A model generated the notes under the pieces. The model had not been told where the DNA came from. It was given only the letters and a program-made list of their open reading frames with translations, and searched no databases. Positions 45,700 through 56,857 of a stretch of DNA of 64,000 nt are shown here, piece by piece. Made by a program: the position numbers and the translations under genes. How positions within the stretch are numbered: the stretch's first letter is position 1; each line of letters opens with the position of its first letter. The stretch is from Lactifluus volemus (taxonomy: Eukaryota > Basidiomycota > Agaricomycetes > Russulales > Russulaceae), in the NCBI GenBank assembly GCA_022376515.1, contig WTXI01000030.1:186001-250000 (forward strand), given 5' to 3'.

Positions 45700-48600
45700 G
45701 TGGGTGGTAGCGGGGTTGCACAACCACCATCCGAAGTCATAGACATATCTGAGACGCAAGTCCCTACGCCATTCCCTATGCCAATCCCACCCCGCACAGT
45801 GAAGACAGTGGTCGCTGTGCAGACAGACAGTCCCAAGGCCAGCCCATCGCGCAGAACGCAGGCAGTACAGACGGATTCCATTAGACACGGCACACAACGC
45901 AGAGTACACCGCCCTTACCCTCTATACGTCCGTCCCAGCGCATCGCATTCGATGCACATCCCGCACCCTTATCGGCCTTATCACCCGATCACCTGCGCCC
46001 TGTGCACGGTCCACGCCTCACAAAGTGTGCACCCGATTCCATGTGTGCCGTGCACATGCCATCTCACACACAAAATCCCTTGCACATCGCACCCAACGCA
46101 CACTGATCCTATTGATCTCGACAAACCTGCTGAATTGCCATTCCCCGGTCCGATAGATCCGAATCAGATCATCATATATGGCCGCAGCTTGGCGCAGATC
46201 GTACAGGACGCACAAGAAGAATCTGCAAGGGAAACCATGGAGCGGGTGGCAGATAAGATGGAGGAGATTCTGCCGGACTCTGAGATAGGTAAGATCGTTA
46301 CTACATAATATGCTAATGCTTATTTGCGTGCACTCCAGGGGGTTTATACGCAAATGAAACGCAGTAAAAGTCTTTTGAACGCTCGCGCGCTGTAGGTGCA
46401 TGTAATATCGGTAGTAGATACAATCTCCCGTGAATGCCATTCATTCTGTGTTCTCTGTACGATTCAATATATGACCCGTTTGTTCGCGAATTGAATATGC
46501 TTGAATCGCACTGAATCCGCGCCGACATGGCCAATATATCCACTTTGGTCAATGGAATTCATACTGCGTGCATATATGTGGATACCCCAAGGCTTTGCAT
46601 CCCCAATTTTACAGACACACTCTTGTGGACCGAGACGGACGCCCTCATATTCATATGAACCCTGCTACATATCAAGACCCTTCCTCGCACAATGCGCTCA
46701 GCCCTATCTCGTACAGATCAAATAGTTCTCTCGGGCATACATCATCCTTAGACGATACAGAAGACTTGCATGAGCTGGTATGCATACATACATGTGGCGC
46801 AATCACTAACAAGTGCCATATTGGACGTGCATAGGGGAGTCCAATAGTGCCCAATGCACAGAATTCGAATCTCCTGCGGGCCAGTCACAGAGCACTTATG
46901 CAAACTCGGAACCCAGCATATATCCACCTCTTGGGACTTTATAAAGAGAACAAGGTGCGGGCAAATACACTCCAGTACGTATCAACGCTCCCCACCCATC
47001 TGCGCAATTAATATCACTTTATTATCTAGGAAGACATACGATAGCCTTATCGATGCACTACGCCAAGGGGGTGGATCAACAGATGCGGTGCACCCCAATA
47101 AACCTGCTAGTGCTTCCAGAGACCTCCAAAAGCCCCCGCCTCCGACAAAGCGCCAGGAAGACTACCCCAATATCACATATTGGCGTTTCGAGACCTACAC
47201 AGCAGAGCAAGCACGACGAGAAAAGAGCGGCGAACACAAGGGACAACGAGGGCGGGGGCGTCTTGAAGAAGGCGAGAATGTTTCGTTCTGGTTCCTCCAA
47301 GAGGAGACAGGGGAGGTAATAGACACAGACGAGCTAAAGGAGATTCGCAAGTCCAGTAAACGGCTGTGGCGAGTCCTCTACGACCAGGGGAAACTTGCAT
47401 GCCCGTGGAAACAAGTGCACCCAGATGTCCAGGACCAATTCTATGCCGAGATCGAGTCAAAACACCCGTCGCTTCAGCTATGTCACGGGAATTGGAAAGC
47501 GAGGAAGGTTTGTACTACTGACTTTTCGCATTGGTACAAGAAGCAAGCAAATTCATCGGAGCCCATCAAATCTGAGCAAAGTGACTTGCCAGAGAAGGGG
47601 ACTGTACCCGCGAAGAGGCCATCTGATTCCATGGATCTCGAGGAATCAAATAAAAGGGCCAAAGGCGAGTTGTCATTGCGTCATTATACATCTATCTGAA
47701 ATGATCTAGGCGACACAGATACTGATAAGAGCTCTATCGCTGATCTCCCCGGTGCGTGTGCGCCCCCCTTCTCCGACAGAAAGTGTACGCATACCCTCAT
47801 ACCATACACATAGATCCCCCCCCTTCGCCTACTGCAGCCTCTATCGACCAGAGAGACCCAACTCAGATACCGAACACTATCACGGCCGAGGTCCCCCCCA
47901 ATAACACAAGGCAAGAGCCCGTAGTATGTCGCTACTCTACACCGACGCTAACACACTGACACTTCATTTCCACAGAAGATTAGGATCCCTAAACCATTGT
48001 AAGTGTCATATTGCCATCGGTATTAACCTACTTACGCAGCTCGATCAGCATACCAATCACACGACCTATCTCGACGATCCCCCCCCCGTCTTGCCCTTAC
48101 TCAGTCAAGCCACTTCCAGCCAACCTGGGCCAACTTCCGCAACAGAGACAGAACGTATGTGATCTCCTAAGCTATTCCTCAATGGGTTCAACGTTGGCAC
48201 TCACGCATACTCGTGCAATGCACGCCAGAAATAGGCCCCCCCACCCCAATGATTCCATCGCGCATCCCTGATGAGGTGACACAGGTAGACCCTGTTTTGG
48301 TCACCATCTCGGAAGGTGCGACGCAATTCAGCGCATAATTACATTCACACTGACAAGGATGGCTTAGCGACTCAAATAATACCAGACGCGCAAGTTAATA
48401 CACAACAAGTACCGATTTTACAACCAGTGGAAGGCAATGTCATGCCTAACATCCACCCCACTTCATCAAAGAGACCGATTCCGATGCGCGCGAACAATTC
48501 CTTATCAGCGCGGTAAGTGTGTCCATCTAATCTAATAAGATCCATCTAACCTCGTGTCCAGGAATTTATTCGCGATAGACTACCTCAAAGGACATCCCAA

Positions 48601-48774
48601 TGTGACGCGCGAAGACTTCTCCATTGTGTGGGACACGCTGGAACCAGAGACAGTCACAGTGGGTACTAATATTATCACTGCTCGTCCTATCTCATAACAA
48701 ACATATCGAAGCGGTACAAACAAATGGAACAAGACGCGAAAAAGGACAAGAAAGGCAAGAAAGGAAAGAAATAA
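45700..48774 (+). CDS. Transposon accessory gene, multi-exon (approximate limits)
   Basis: Several plus-strand exons appear to form one gene. A Cys/His/Pro-rich part (45700-46308) has CALCTVHAS, CVPCTCH and CTSHPTHT, then IIIYGRSLAQIVQDAQEESA. A middle exon, joined over the intron that starts near 46974, contains GLYKENKVRANTL-QKTYDSLIDAL, ENVSFWFLQEETGEVIDTDE and HGNWKARKVCTTDFSHWYKK. A last part (about 48560-48774) gives DYLKGHPNVTREDFSIVWDTL and a lysine tail KKDKKGKKGKK, ending at TAA 48772-48774. I recall 'VSFWYLQDEDG'-type proteins beside Tnp2 transposases in other mushrooms, so it is probably a second transposon-encoded factor; its function is unknown. The 5' end and some exon joins are uncertain, and the Cys/His-rich part could be a separate gene. 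Confidence 0.5.
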
Positions 48775-48939
48775 CAATGGTATGTACACTACAAGTTATT
48801 CTCATTCTATTGCACTCATGACACGCTCACAGCACTCGCACGCGTTCACTCTTTCTCGACTTGCTACTTTAGATGCACTCAAGCGGGGGGGGGCGGGCCG
48901 GGACGAGGTATCTCTTGATCGCGATTCAATCGAGCCGTA

Positions 48940-49263
48940 TAAGATTGAATAAGATTGATCCAAATTAATTACGTTGTACTGTAAATAAAATAAAATCAAT
49001 TCGATTCAATCCAATTCGAAATGTCTATTCAATTCGATTCAATCCAATTCGGAATCTATATTCAATTTGATTCAATCTAATTCGATCAGATTCAACACGC
49101 GTAATCAAATGGAATCGATCCAATTCAATTCAATTCAGTCCGGAATTCAAATAAATTCGAAAAACTTAAATTGCGTTCAATGTCGGATTGAAGTAAATTG
49201 CAAAAAGGTCTCAAAAATTGATCCAAATTGATATGAAATCAAGTTACTTCAATTTACTTAAAA
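48940..49263. repeat. Right subterminal repeats
   Basis: ATTCGATTCAAT/CCAATTCG words recur at least six times between 48950 and 49150, AT-rich and related to the left subterminal array. No gene is present. Confidence 0.7.
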
Positions 49264-49288
49264 TTACTTCAATCGATTTTTGACTGGG
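49264..49288 (-). repeat. Right terminal inverted repeat
   Basis: Reverse complement begins CCCAGTCAAAAATCG then ATTGAAGTAA, with one mismatch to the left repeat over 25 bp. Confidence 0.88.
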
Positions 49289-49295
49289 GGTGAAG
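49289..49295 (+). repeat. Target-site duplication, right copy (GGTGAAG)
   Basis: Identical to 41554-41560 and positioned immediately outside the right terminal repeat. Confidence 0.85.
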
Positions 49296-50030
49296 CAGAG
49301 GGGATAGACGGAAACTGATGATAAGGGATTTGAGCTTTGGCAGCGCAGACAGGGATGTGGCCATTTCCTCAGGTGGGATGTACCCAGAATTAGGTATATC
49401 GTTTAGATGAAGAGATGTGAGATCGCTTGTAGACGAGAGGAGTCGCGGTAACAGTGGAAACGAGACTGACAGGAAAGCGAGATGTTGTAGACACGGGGCG
49501 GATCCATTCAAGAATGTAGCGGGAAGGTGATCACCGCGTCCAGAGAGCCCTTCATGTAACCTAAACGAAAGAGATCTCAATGCTGGAAATGGCTCCTGCA
49601 TTGCCGTGAGAATTCGTTTCCGTAGAGAATTTGATGGATAGGAGATCGAAATCCGGTGTACACGATCACGATGCTCCAATGCAGCAGCGGTGTTGTCCAA
49701 CGCGGCTTCGTCAAACTCGTCCAATTCCGACCATCCGTATTTGTTATAGTCTAGGATGACAAGAGGAAATGGTGGCCATACATCCAACAACTTCCTCACA
49801 GGCGTTAGCGTTGTGCAAAAAAGTTGCAAATTGAGATGGATTGGTGATTCGAAAATGAGGTATCGCCATCGTTGGCATACGTGCACCAGCTTCTCCCAAT
49901 TCCACGGAAACTCATCTTTATCTTGGTCGATGACAACTTGATAAAATGCGAATATAACTAGGAGAACATCATCGGGGAGAGATCCGATTGTTATTCGTTG
50001 GAACCCCTGGTCGAGGCCTGCATGCATCAT
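49289..50030 (-). pseudogene. N-terminal half of the transposon-disrupted F-box gene
   Basis: It starts MMHAGLDQGFQRITIGSLPDDVLL and keeps a complete F-box (LVHVCQRWRYLIFESP) and LRR-like text up to LSPLLH, where the transposon end interrupts it. The next few codons (PQSKID, then stop) are read from the element's terminal repeat. It aligns throughout with 34766-36244. If transcribed, a truncated protein of about 253 residues with an F-box but no C-terminal recognition region would result. Confidence 0.9.
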
Positions 50031-51385
50031 AACTCAGCAATCGCCATGATTGTTCCTGATGAGTCTTACCGGGTCCTTGCTGAATCGGCGACTCCGTTCG
50101 TTGATGCTCAACAACGTTTTTGCTGTTTGAGACCCCCATTTGCATGCAATTCAAGGGATTGACTGCGGCGCTGAAGCGGGCCGGATTTTCCGGGAAATTG
50201 CTTAGCTGTACAGTTTAAGTAACTAGGTTACTCGTTTTGGGCAAGCGATACTGTAGAAACAGTTAACAGTAGCATGGGACTCCGGCAGCGGAAGCCGTCC
50301 ATACACACTCACGAGTCCAATGAGGGTGTAAAATTTTCGTTTCCGGCCGCTCGAACATTTTTCCGGATCCAGAGGCCGTGTTATGCCCAGTCGAGCGGGG
50401 AGCGAAACCGGGGAGACGACTCGGAGTGGGAATTGCCAGGTGAGAAAGTAAACACAACAACTAGATTACTGTATCTCTCAAACAAACCGGTTTGGCAACC
50501 CCAACTTAGGGGCTGCGAATTGAACCGCCCATGAAACGTGGGGTGCGGTGATAAGGTGAAACGGAAGAGAGCACTGGCAACACATGTGGGTATCTCGTCG
50601 GAGCGCCTCTCCCGACGCAGCTGCCGCCCGGTTGGCCAGTGGGTACGCGGGCACACGCTCGGTCGGTTAGCGAAGTGCCAGTGGCCCCATCGTAACAACG
50701 TGAAACTAAGGAGAAAAACCGAGAGACATCACAAAGTGGTATCATAAGAAAAACGGTCTTGGGTCATCGCACCCAACGGGGGAACAACCGTTACCCCCCG
50801 GGGGCCAGGGTCGGGTTGCCCAGTAGCCATGCTGCTGCAGTAACTGAAGTTTACAGCTAGTTACAGTGTTCACTCGCAGTTATCGCACAGGAGCCGACAA
50901 CCACGGGACAAAGGTTGGGGATTTTTGTTTTGGCATGGCCGAAAAAGATTTGCTCTGCACTCCGGCGCGAAACTGACAGCACGGGCGGGCGTACCTTGCG
51001 ACGTTGCTTACCCAAAGGGCGTTATCTCTGCCTAGGTGTACTGGTGGTACCTTACCGTCCATCACGAGGAAATCAAAAGACGGAAGTAATTACAATGGTC
51101 TGGTAGAATGGATGTTGCGGTGGAGGGTGCTCAGGTTAGGCGAGCAATTGAACCAACCCCCTCCGTCGAGCGAGGCGAGGTACGGAAGGTCCAAAACGTA
51201 AAATGCGGAGAACGGACCCAAAAATGGAACAAATACAGACATGGGATATTGCAAAATCGAACGGGTACCCGCTAGGAATACATGGGGGGAAAAAAGTACT
51301 ATACGGCAAGTAAAAAAAAAACCGACCGGGCGGTTCAAAACTTGATACAGGTTCAGGAACTTGAATGTGTGTGTGTGTGTGTGAT
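50031..51385. other. Gene-free stretch with unusual GC-rich composition
   Basis: Frames on both strands at 50270-50750 are long for their size but match nothing I know. Runs such as 'ccccccgggggcc' occur near 50795. A (GT) microsatellite of about nine units lies at 51366-51383, next to the stop of the following gene. It may be a relic of a retroelement, but I see no LTR or reverse-transcriptase motif. Confidence 0.4.
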
Positions 51386-52169
51386 TTACATATTCCACTG
51401 CAGTAGGGTTGCCATCTGAGAAAGCATGAGCGTAGTTAAAATCTCGGTCACGACTGCCAGTCCTGCGTGTTGAACGGTCAATAGAGCCGAATAGTCACGC
51501 GAGGCATGTCCGGCCTCATAAACCGCGATCACTTGGTTCCCGTCGATGCACTGCAAACCAAGATGGGGAAATCCTGCGCACATACATTTACAAAAACCAT
51601 GCTTTCCGTACCTCCATCCTGTTATTGGGAAGCTGTTTCCATTTTAGCTGACGTCCGCTCCGGGACGTGAAGTACTGCGAACTGCGGAGGGGGGAGGGGC
51701 CGTGGTCAGGAACAATGCAATGGTGAACACTTTTTTTTTTTTTTGCAAACTCACGCGCTAGTGCCTTTTCGACGTAGCATAGTTGCCATAGGTTGAGACG
51801 GCGCGTTTCCGTAGATGAGGTAGCCTGGTGTACCAGCGGGACCAAAGTAAAAGAAAGCAGCTCCGGGACCCATAACGCCACGATGCTTCTGTGCCCATGG
51901 CGCTTCGCGCCGGAGTTGCACGAGCGTATTCGCCGTGCGGTCTACCTGATAACATATCAATTTTGATATGAATGAAGGTTAGGTAGAGAACCACGTTGTA
52001 CCTCTTGGCTTTTTAAAAAAAAATTGAGGTTCAGCGTCATAATGCGACGTGGGGAGATGGGTAAGTCAACTTACATAGTAAAGGCAGTGCGACCATCAAG
52101 ATCCTCAAAATGAGTGTGGAATGGGTCCTCGCCTTTTTGAAGGAGAACATACGACCGCGAAGCTGCCAT
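51386..52169 (-). CDS. DUF6593-like small protein
   Basis: Exons on the minus strand: MAASRSYVLLQKGEDPFHTHF..DLDGRTAFTM (from ATG 52169), an optional middle exon, then VDRTANTLVQLRREAPWAQ to MLRRKGTS. Across the poly-T intron comes ASQYFTSRSGRQLKWKQLPNNRME, and a last exon CIDGNQVIAVYEAGHASRDYSA ... MATLLQWNM. The order 'FTFEDLDGRTAFT', a hydrophobic strand, 'GR.LKWK' and 'VA.YE.G' fits my recollection of DUF6593 proteins in Agaricomycetes; function unknown. No signal peptide is seen. Upstream of EMC6 and SEC4 on the same strand. Confidence 0.65.
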
Positions 52170-52769
52170 GGGGGCAAGAACGAAGGGGGAGCAAAAGGCT
52201 GACTCTATGCCGCCAAGAGGAGCATGGGAGTAATAAGGGTATCTGTGCCCGATAATACAAGGGATGCCTTACTTGGCTCGTAGCGATGCATGCATGACCA
52301 CGAGACCTTATCATTCAACCTACCTCGTACAGGATACAAAAGCACACGTGCAGATACTAACTACCATCCCTTCTAGAAATTGCGAAGGCTGGCAAGACAA
52401 GGAGGAACAAATACGCATTTTTATAGGGATGAAGATCCATCTGACCAGGTGTGTAAATGTAAGAATCTCCGTGACGGCGTGGGATTTACGCCACGACATA
52501 GAACAAATGGTTCATTGATTCCATTCTCACGGTACCCAAAAGGGGGTGCAACGTCTGCCAGTGCCAATACGTCACATTGGGCGCAAATGATTGATGGACA
52601 GACATACGGTATTCAAAGGGGTCACAGGTATCCCGTTTGGTGGTCACGTTAGGCCTAATTAGTCGTATACTGAAATGAAAAGACAGGATGAGGGTACGCA
52701 AATGACAACATGAAAAAAGATCGGACGAACCATGAACGATGCCTTGGTGACAATGGTGGTTATGTTCTT

Positions 52770-53120
52770 TCAGCTTTCCAAATCGATATTTTTTGACAGA
52801 GACGAACCGTAAAAGAGTGTCCAGACGAGGATGAATGAGAAAGTATTCTCTTGTCCAGGATTGATGACCTCGATGAAACCACCTTGAACATACTTTTTTG
52901 GGTTCCCCTTGAGGTTGAAAAAGTGGAGGTAGAGGGAGGTCGAGAGCGTGGTGAGGATGAAGAGGATGAAACCGAGCGAGTTTTCGAGACCTAGTATGCC
53001 AGCTACTGCGCCGGTGAAGCAGGAAGAGATGAACTTGACATTGTATATAGAGTTGTTATTGAACAGGACGTGAGGACCGAATAATCGCTGTTGTTGGTCG
53101 TCTTGTGCGGGGGCTGACAT
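52770..53120 (-). CDS. EMC6: ER membrane protein complex subunit 6
   Basis: A single-exon, 116-residue protein. EMC6 is part of the EMC insertase that places tail-anchored and multi-pass proteins into the ER membrane. Residues 20-60 contain NNNSIYNVKFISSCFTGAVAGILGLENSLGF, matching the family's 'S..SG.TAGILGLTG..GF'. Two or three hydrophobic segments follow (FILFILTTLSTSLYLHFF; TFSFILVWTLFYG), in the EMC6 arrangement. Length agrees with the usual 105-120 residues. The start is ATG 53120. Confidence 0.85.
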   Translation of the reverse strand: MSAPAQDDQQQRLFGPHVLFNNNSIYNVKFISSCFTGAVAGILGLENSLGFILFILTTLSTSLYLHFFNLKGNPKKYVQGGFIEVINPGQENTFSFILVWTLFYGSSLSKNIDLES

Positions 53121-53698
53121 CGCCGTCGTCGTCGACGTCCGTGGACGAGAACGCGGAAGTGGCGAGGTTTCTCACGGTGGCGTGCTTATCACACCACCAC
53201 CTCAGTTAATATACAACCTTTTTCTTTTGCTCTTTCTTTTTCTTTTTCTGATTTTCATAATAATGCTGTGCTTCAGATGATTTTTGGTATTTGACCTCCC
53301 GAAAAAGTGAAACAGATCATTATACGAGTGTTTAGCCTCAGTTTAGGCCAGATGTATTAACGACCATTTATGGCCCGTGAGACAAACGCTAAAACTTTAA
53401 GCTGTTGCGCTGCCGCGGCCACGCCCTGGACTGCCAAAGTACAGTCAGGGGGGTATTTGTAGAAACTGACATTATATCACGAAGAGTTCAGATCGTTCTA
53501 AAAACTGTGATCCTAAAGTTCCAACCGGTCAATTGCATGCATGATTTACAACGGGCGGTCTCAACACGCCAAGGGGGAGGGGCTGCTAACGAGATGACAC
53601 AATCGTACGAACAAGGGACCGTGCATGAGACGCGATAAATAGACTAGAGGATAGGAAAGAAGAATATGGAGGTAGGGCTGCGGAACAGGAGGAAGCAT
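53121..53698. other. Intergenic region between EMC6 and SEC4
   Basis: Contains the EMC6 promoter side (a CT-rich stretch near 53220-53250) and the SEC4 3' flank. A short plus-strand frame at 53405-53638 has no similarity. No gene is supported. Confidence 0.6.
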
Positions 53699-54619
<921 letters not shown>

Positions 54620-54955
54620 GCTATTCTTCCCGATGTCAGAAAGAAAAGAAAAAACAATAAAAGGTTAGGAAGTAGGGAAAAGTGGGTGGAAGTAAGGAGT
54701 AGTGCCAATAATGGGAGCGATGGGGTAAAGGTCAAGTAAGACAAGAGCGCTTTGAGGTAAACTTATGTCAGCAAAATTTCCTCTCCTACAACATGAACTC
54801 ACAACAAGATAGAAAGCACAAAGATAGAACTTCAGAGACAGACATAGACGAAAAGAAAAAGAAACGGAGAGAGAGGAAAAAAGAAAGAAATGGTGCTGTC
54901 GGTGCTGCACTTCGTTCTCGCTTGCTGTATAGATCGCTGACCTAGGTGTAAAGAT
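54620..54955. other. Divergent promoter region of SEC4 and DBP3
   Basis: A 336 bp region with polypurine/polypyrimidine tracts on the plus strand (54640-54690 and 54850-54890). No gene. Confidence 0.6.
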
Positions 54956-56787
54956 GTGAAGAGTAGAAAAAATGGGACTGCTGTGGATACAGACGGTGCG
55001 CCAGTCTCACCGGAAGAGCCTCTCCCTAATGAGCTAGGTGCGTGTCAGGCTTCTTCGCTATTCTCGCCATATTCTGACTCGGGACAGCACTTCGCACTGA
55101 GAAGAAAAGGGAGAAGAAAAAAAAGAAAAAACAGGACATCGACTCTAATCTCAATGGCGTTGTAGAGCCCCACAAAAGAAAGCGAAAGCATGATGAAGTG
55201 TCGGATGCTACTCCTCCAACATGGCCCAAAAAACCTCGCATGGCTATCTCTGCCACTGAAGCAGATGCCTACCTCAAGGCACACAACATCAATGTGCACT
55301 TGCCGCCGGACACTCCTGACGTGACACCCATAACATCCTTTGATGCCCTTCCCATTCCGGACCTCCTCCGCGGCGCATTTTCTGCCTTTAAAGAGCCTAC
55401 TCCTATTCAAGCTTGCGCTTGGCCTGTCGCGCTCTCCGGAAAGGACGTCATCGGTATCGCAGAGACGGGCAGCGGCAAGACGTTAGCTTTTGGGATCCCA
55501 GCGCTCGCGCGACTCCTCTCCTCCTCAGTAAAAGAAAAGGTCCCACGCACTCTGGTCCTTGCGCCAACGCGTGAGCTCGCGCTTCAGACGTACGAGGCGC
55601 TGGCGGCGCTGAACGCCGTACAATGTGCCGTCGTGTTTGGCGGGGTCGACAAGACGCAGCAGGCGCGTGCTATCAAAGGGGCGCAGATCGTGGTCGGCAC
55701 ACCCGGGCGGGTGTTAGATCTTATACGCGACTCCGTGCTCGTGCTTGGAGGAGTGGATTATCTCGTGCTGGACGAGGCAGATCGCATGCTAGACAAGGGT
55801 TTCGAGAATGACATACGCACGATCATCGGGTGCACGAAGGAGGATGCCGTGCGCCAAACGTTGATGTGTGCGTTCTGGTCATGTCACTTGCTTATTCAGG
55901 TACTGATGCGAGGTACAGTTAGCGCAACATGGCCTGATGCCGTGCGTCGCCTGGCAGATTCTTTCCTTCGTAACCCCGTGCGGATAACGGTAGGGAGCGA
56001 TGAATTGGCAGCGAATAGCCGTGTTGCGCAGGGTGTGTTTTCCGCTGCTCCATTTGGCTTGTGCTCACACTTTGCAGAGATTGAAGTATTTGAGGACGAG
56101 CGCGAAAAGGAGTAGGTGTTTATCTTTCGTAAGTGATATGAAATTCGGTTGACCACTTATGGCAGCCAACGCCTACTCGCGCATCTGAGAAGACTCATGC
56201 CAAGAAAAAAAGGAAGCAATGATCAGGCTCGGATTCTGGTATTTGTGCTCTATAAAAAGGAGGCGACTCGTGTCGAGAATATGTTGAAACGAGCTGGGTA
56301 TGCAGTTGACTCCCTGCACGGGGACAAGACACAGCAGGCGCGGCTGGACGCGCTGAAACAGTTTCGTGATGGCGCAACGCGGTTACTGGTCGCAACCGAT
56401 GTCGCCGCGCGTGGGTTGGATATCCCGGATGTCGGGTGTGTGCTTAACTACAGCTTCCCACTGACTGTTGAGGATTACGTTCACCGGATTGGCCGAACGG
56501 GTGAGTTTTTTTTGCACCGAACGTGTTCCCCTAAGTCTGACAGAATTGGGATAGGGCGGGGTGGGAAAGCTGGCCGGAGCGTTACATTCTTCACTGGGAA
56601 CAATCACGAGCGTAGTCTCGCTGGCGAGCTTGCGCGAGTGTTGAGGGAAAGTGGGGTAGATGTGAAACCATTATCTGAGAAATTCCCAATGTCGATCAAG
56701 AAAAAGGTACATGGGGTGTACGGGGCATTTTATAGAGATGATGTAGAGATGACGACTGTGCCGAAGAGGATCGTATTTGAAGATTAG
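54956..56787 (+). CDS. DBP3: DEAD-box RNA helicase Dbp3
   Basis: Dbp3 is a nucleolar DEAD-box ATPase in pre-rRNA processing. The start ATG 54956 gives [15 protein letters not shown] first intron (about 55038-55086) joins it to a lysine-rich tract [20 protein letters not shown], usual at the Dbp3 N-terminus. Motifs: Q motif [22 protein letters not shown], Ia APTRELA, Ib TPGR, II LDEAD, III SAT (restored as LMFSATWP by removing 55868-55918), then [28 protein letters not shown] and VI HRIGRTG, with an intron just after it. It ends VPKRIVFED. About 530 residues. The OSBP-like gene begins only about 70 bp after the stop. Confidence 0.9.
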
Positions 56788-56857
56788 AAGAGTTATCGTT
56801 GTTGACAAATCCACTTTTGATTTCATCTTTACACATTTACAACCCTCCCACCCGGTC

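Larger units (their letters stand above)
41561..49288 (+). mobile_element. Complete 7.7 kb Tnp2-type DNA transposon
   Basis: The element is 7,728 bp and is bounded by inverted repeats CCCAGTCAAAAATC-C/G-ATTGAAGTAA and flanked by the 7 bp duplication GGTGAAG. It contains AT-rich subterminal repeats at both ends, a transposase gene (42094-45354) and an accessory gene (about 45.7-48.8 kb), both on the plus strand. It interrupts an F-box gene whose two halves abut the ends exactly. The transposase belongs to the Tnp2 (Transposase_21, CACTA-related) group abundant in mushrooms. The terminal sequence and duplication length are not the CACTA plus 3 bp classic. The transposase frame has no internal stop, so recent activity is plausible. 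Confidence 0.9.

Noticed and set aside
50274..50747. Overlapping frames at 50.3-50.7 kb as a new gene
   Set aside because: No family resemblance, no consistent splice pattern, and similar length on both strands suggests compositional bias.
51722..51742. Poly-T run as an RNA polymerase III terminator
   Set aside because: It lies inside an intron of the DUF6593-like gene and no Pol III gene precedes it.
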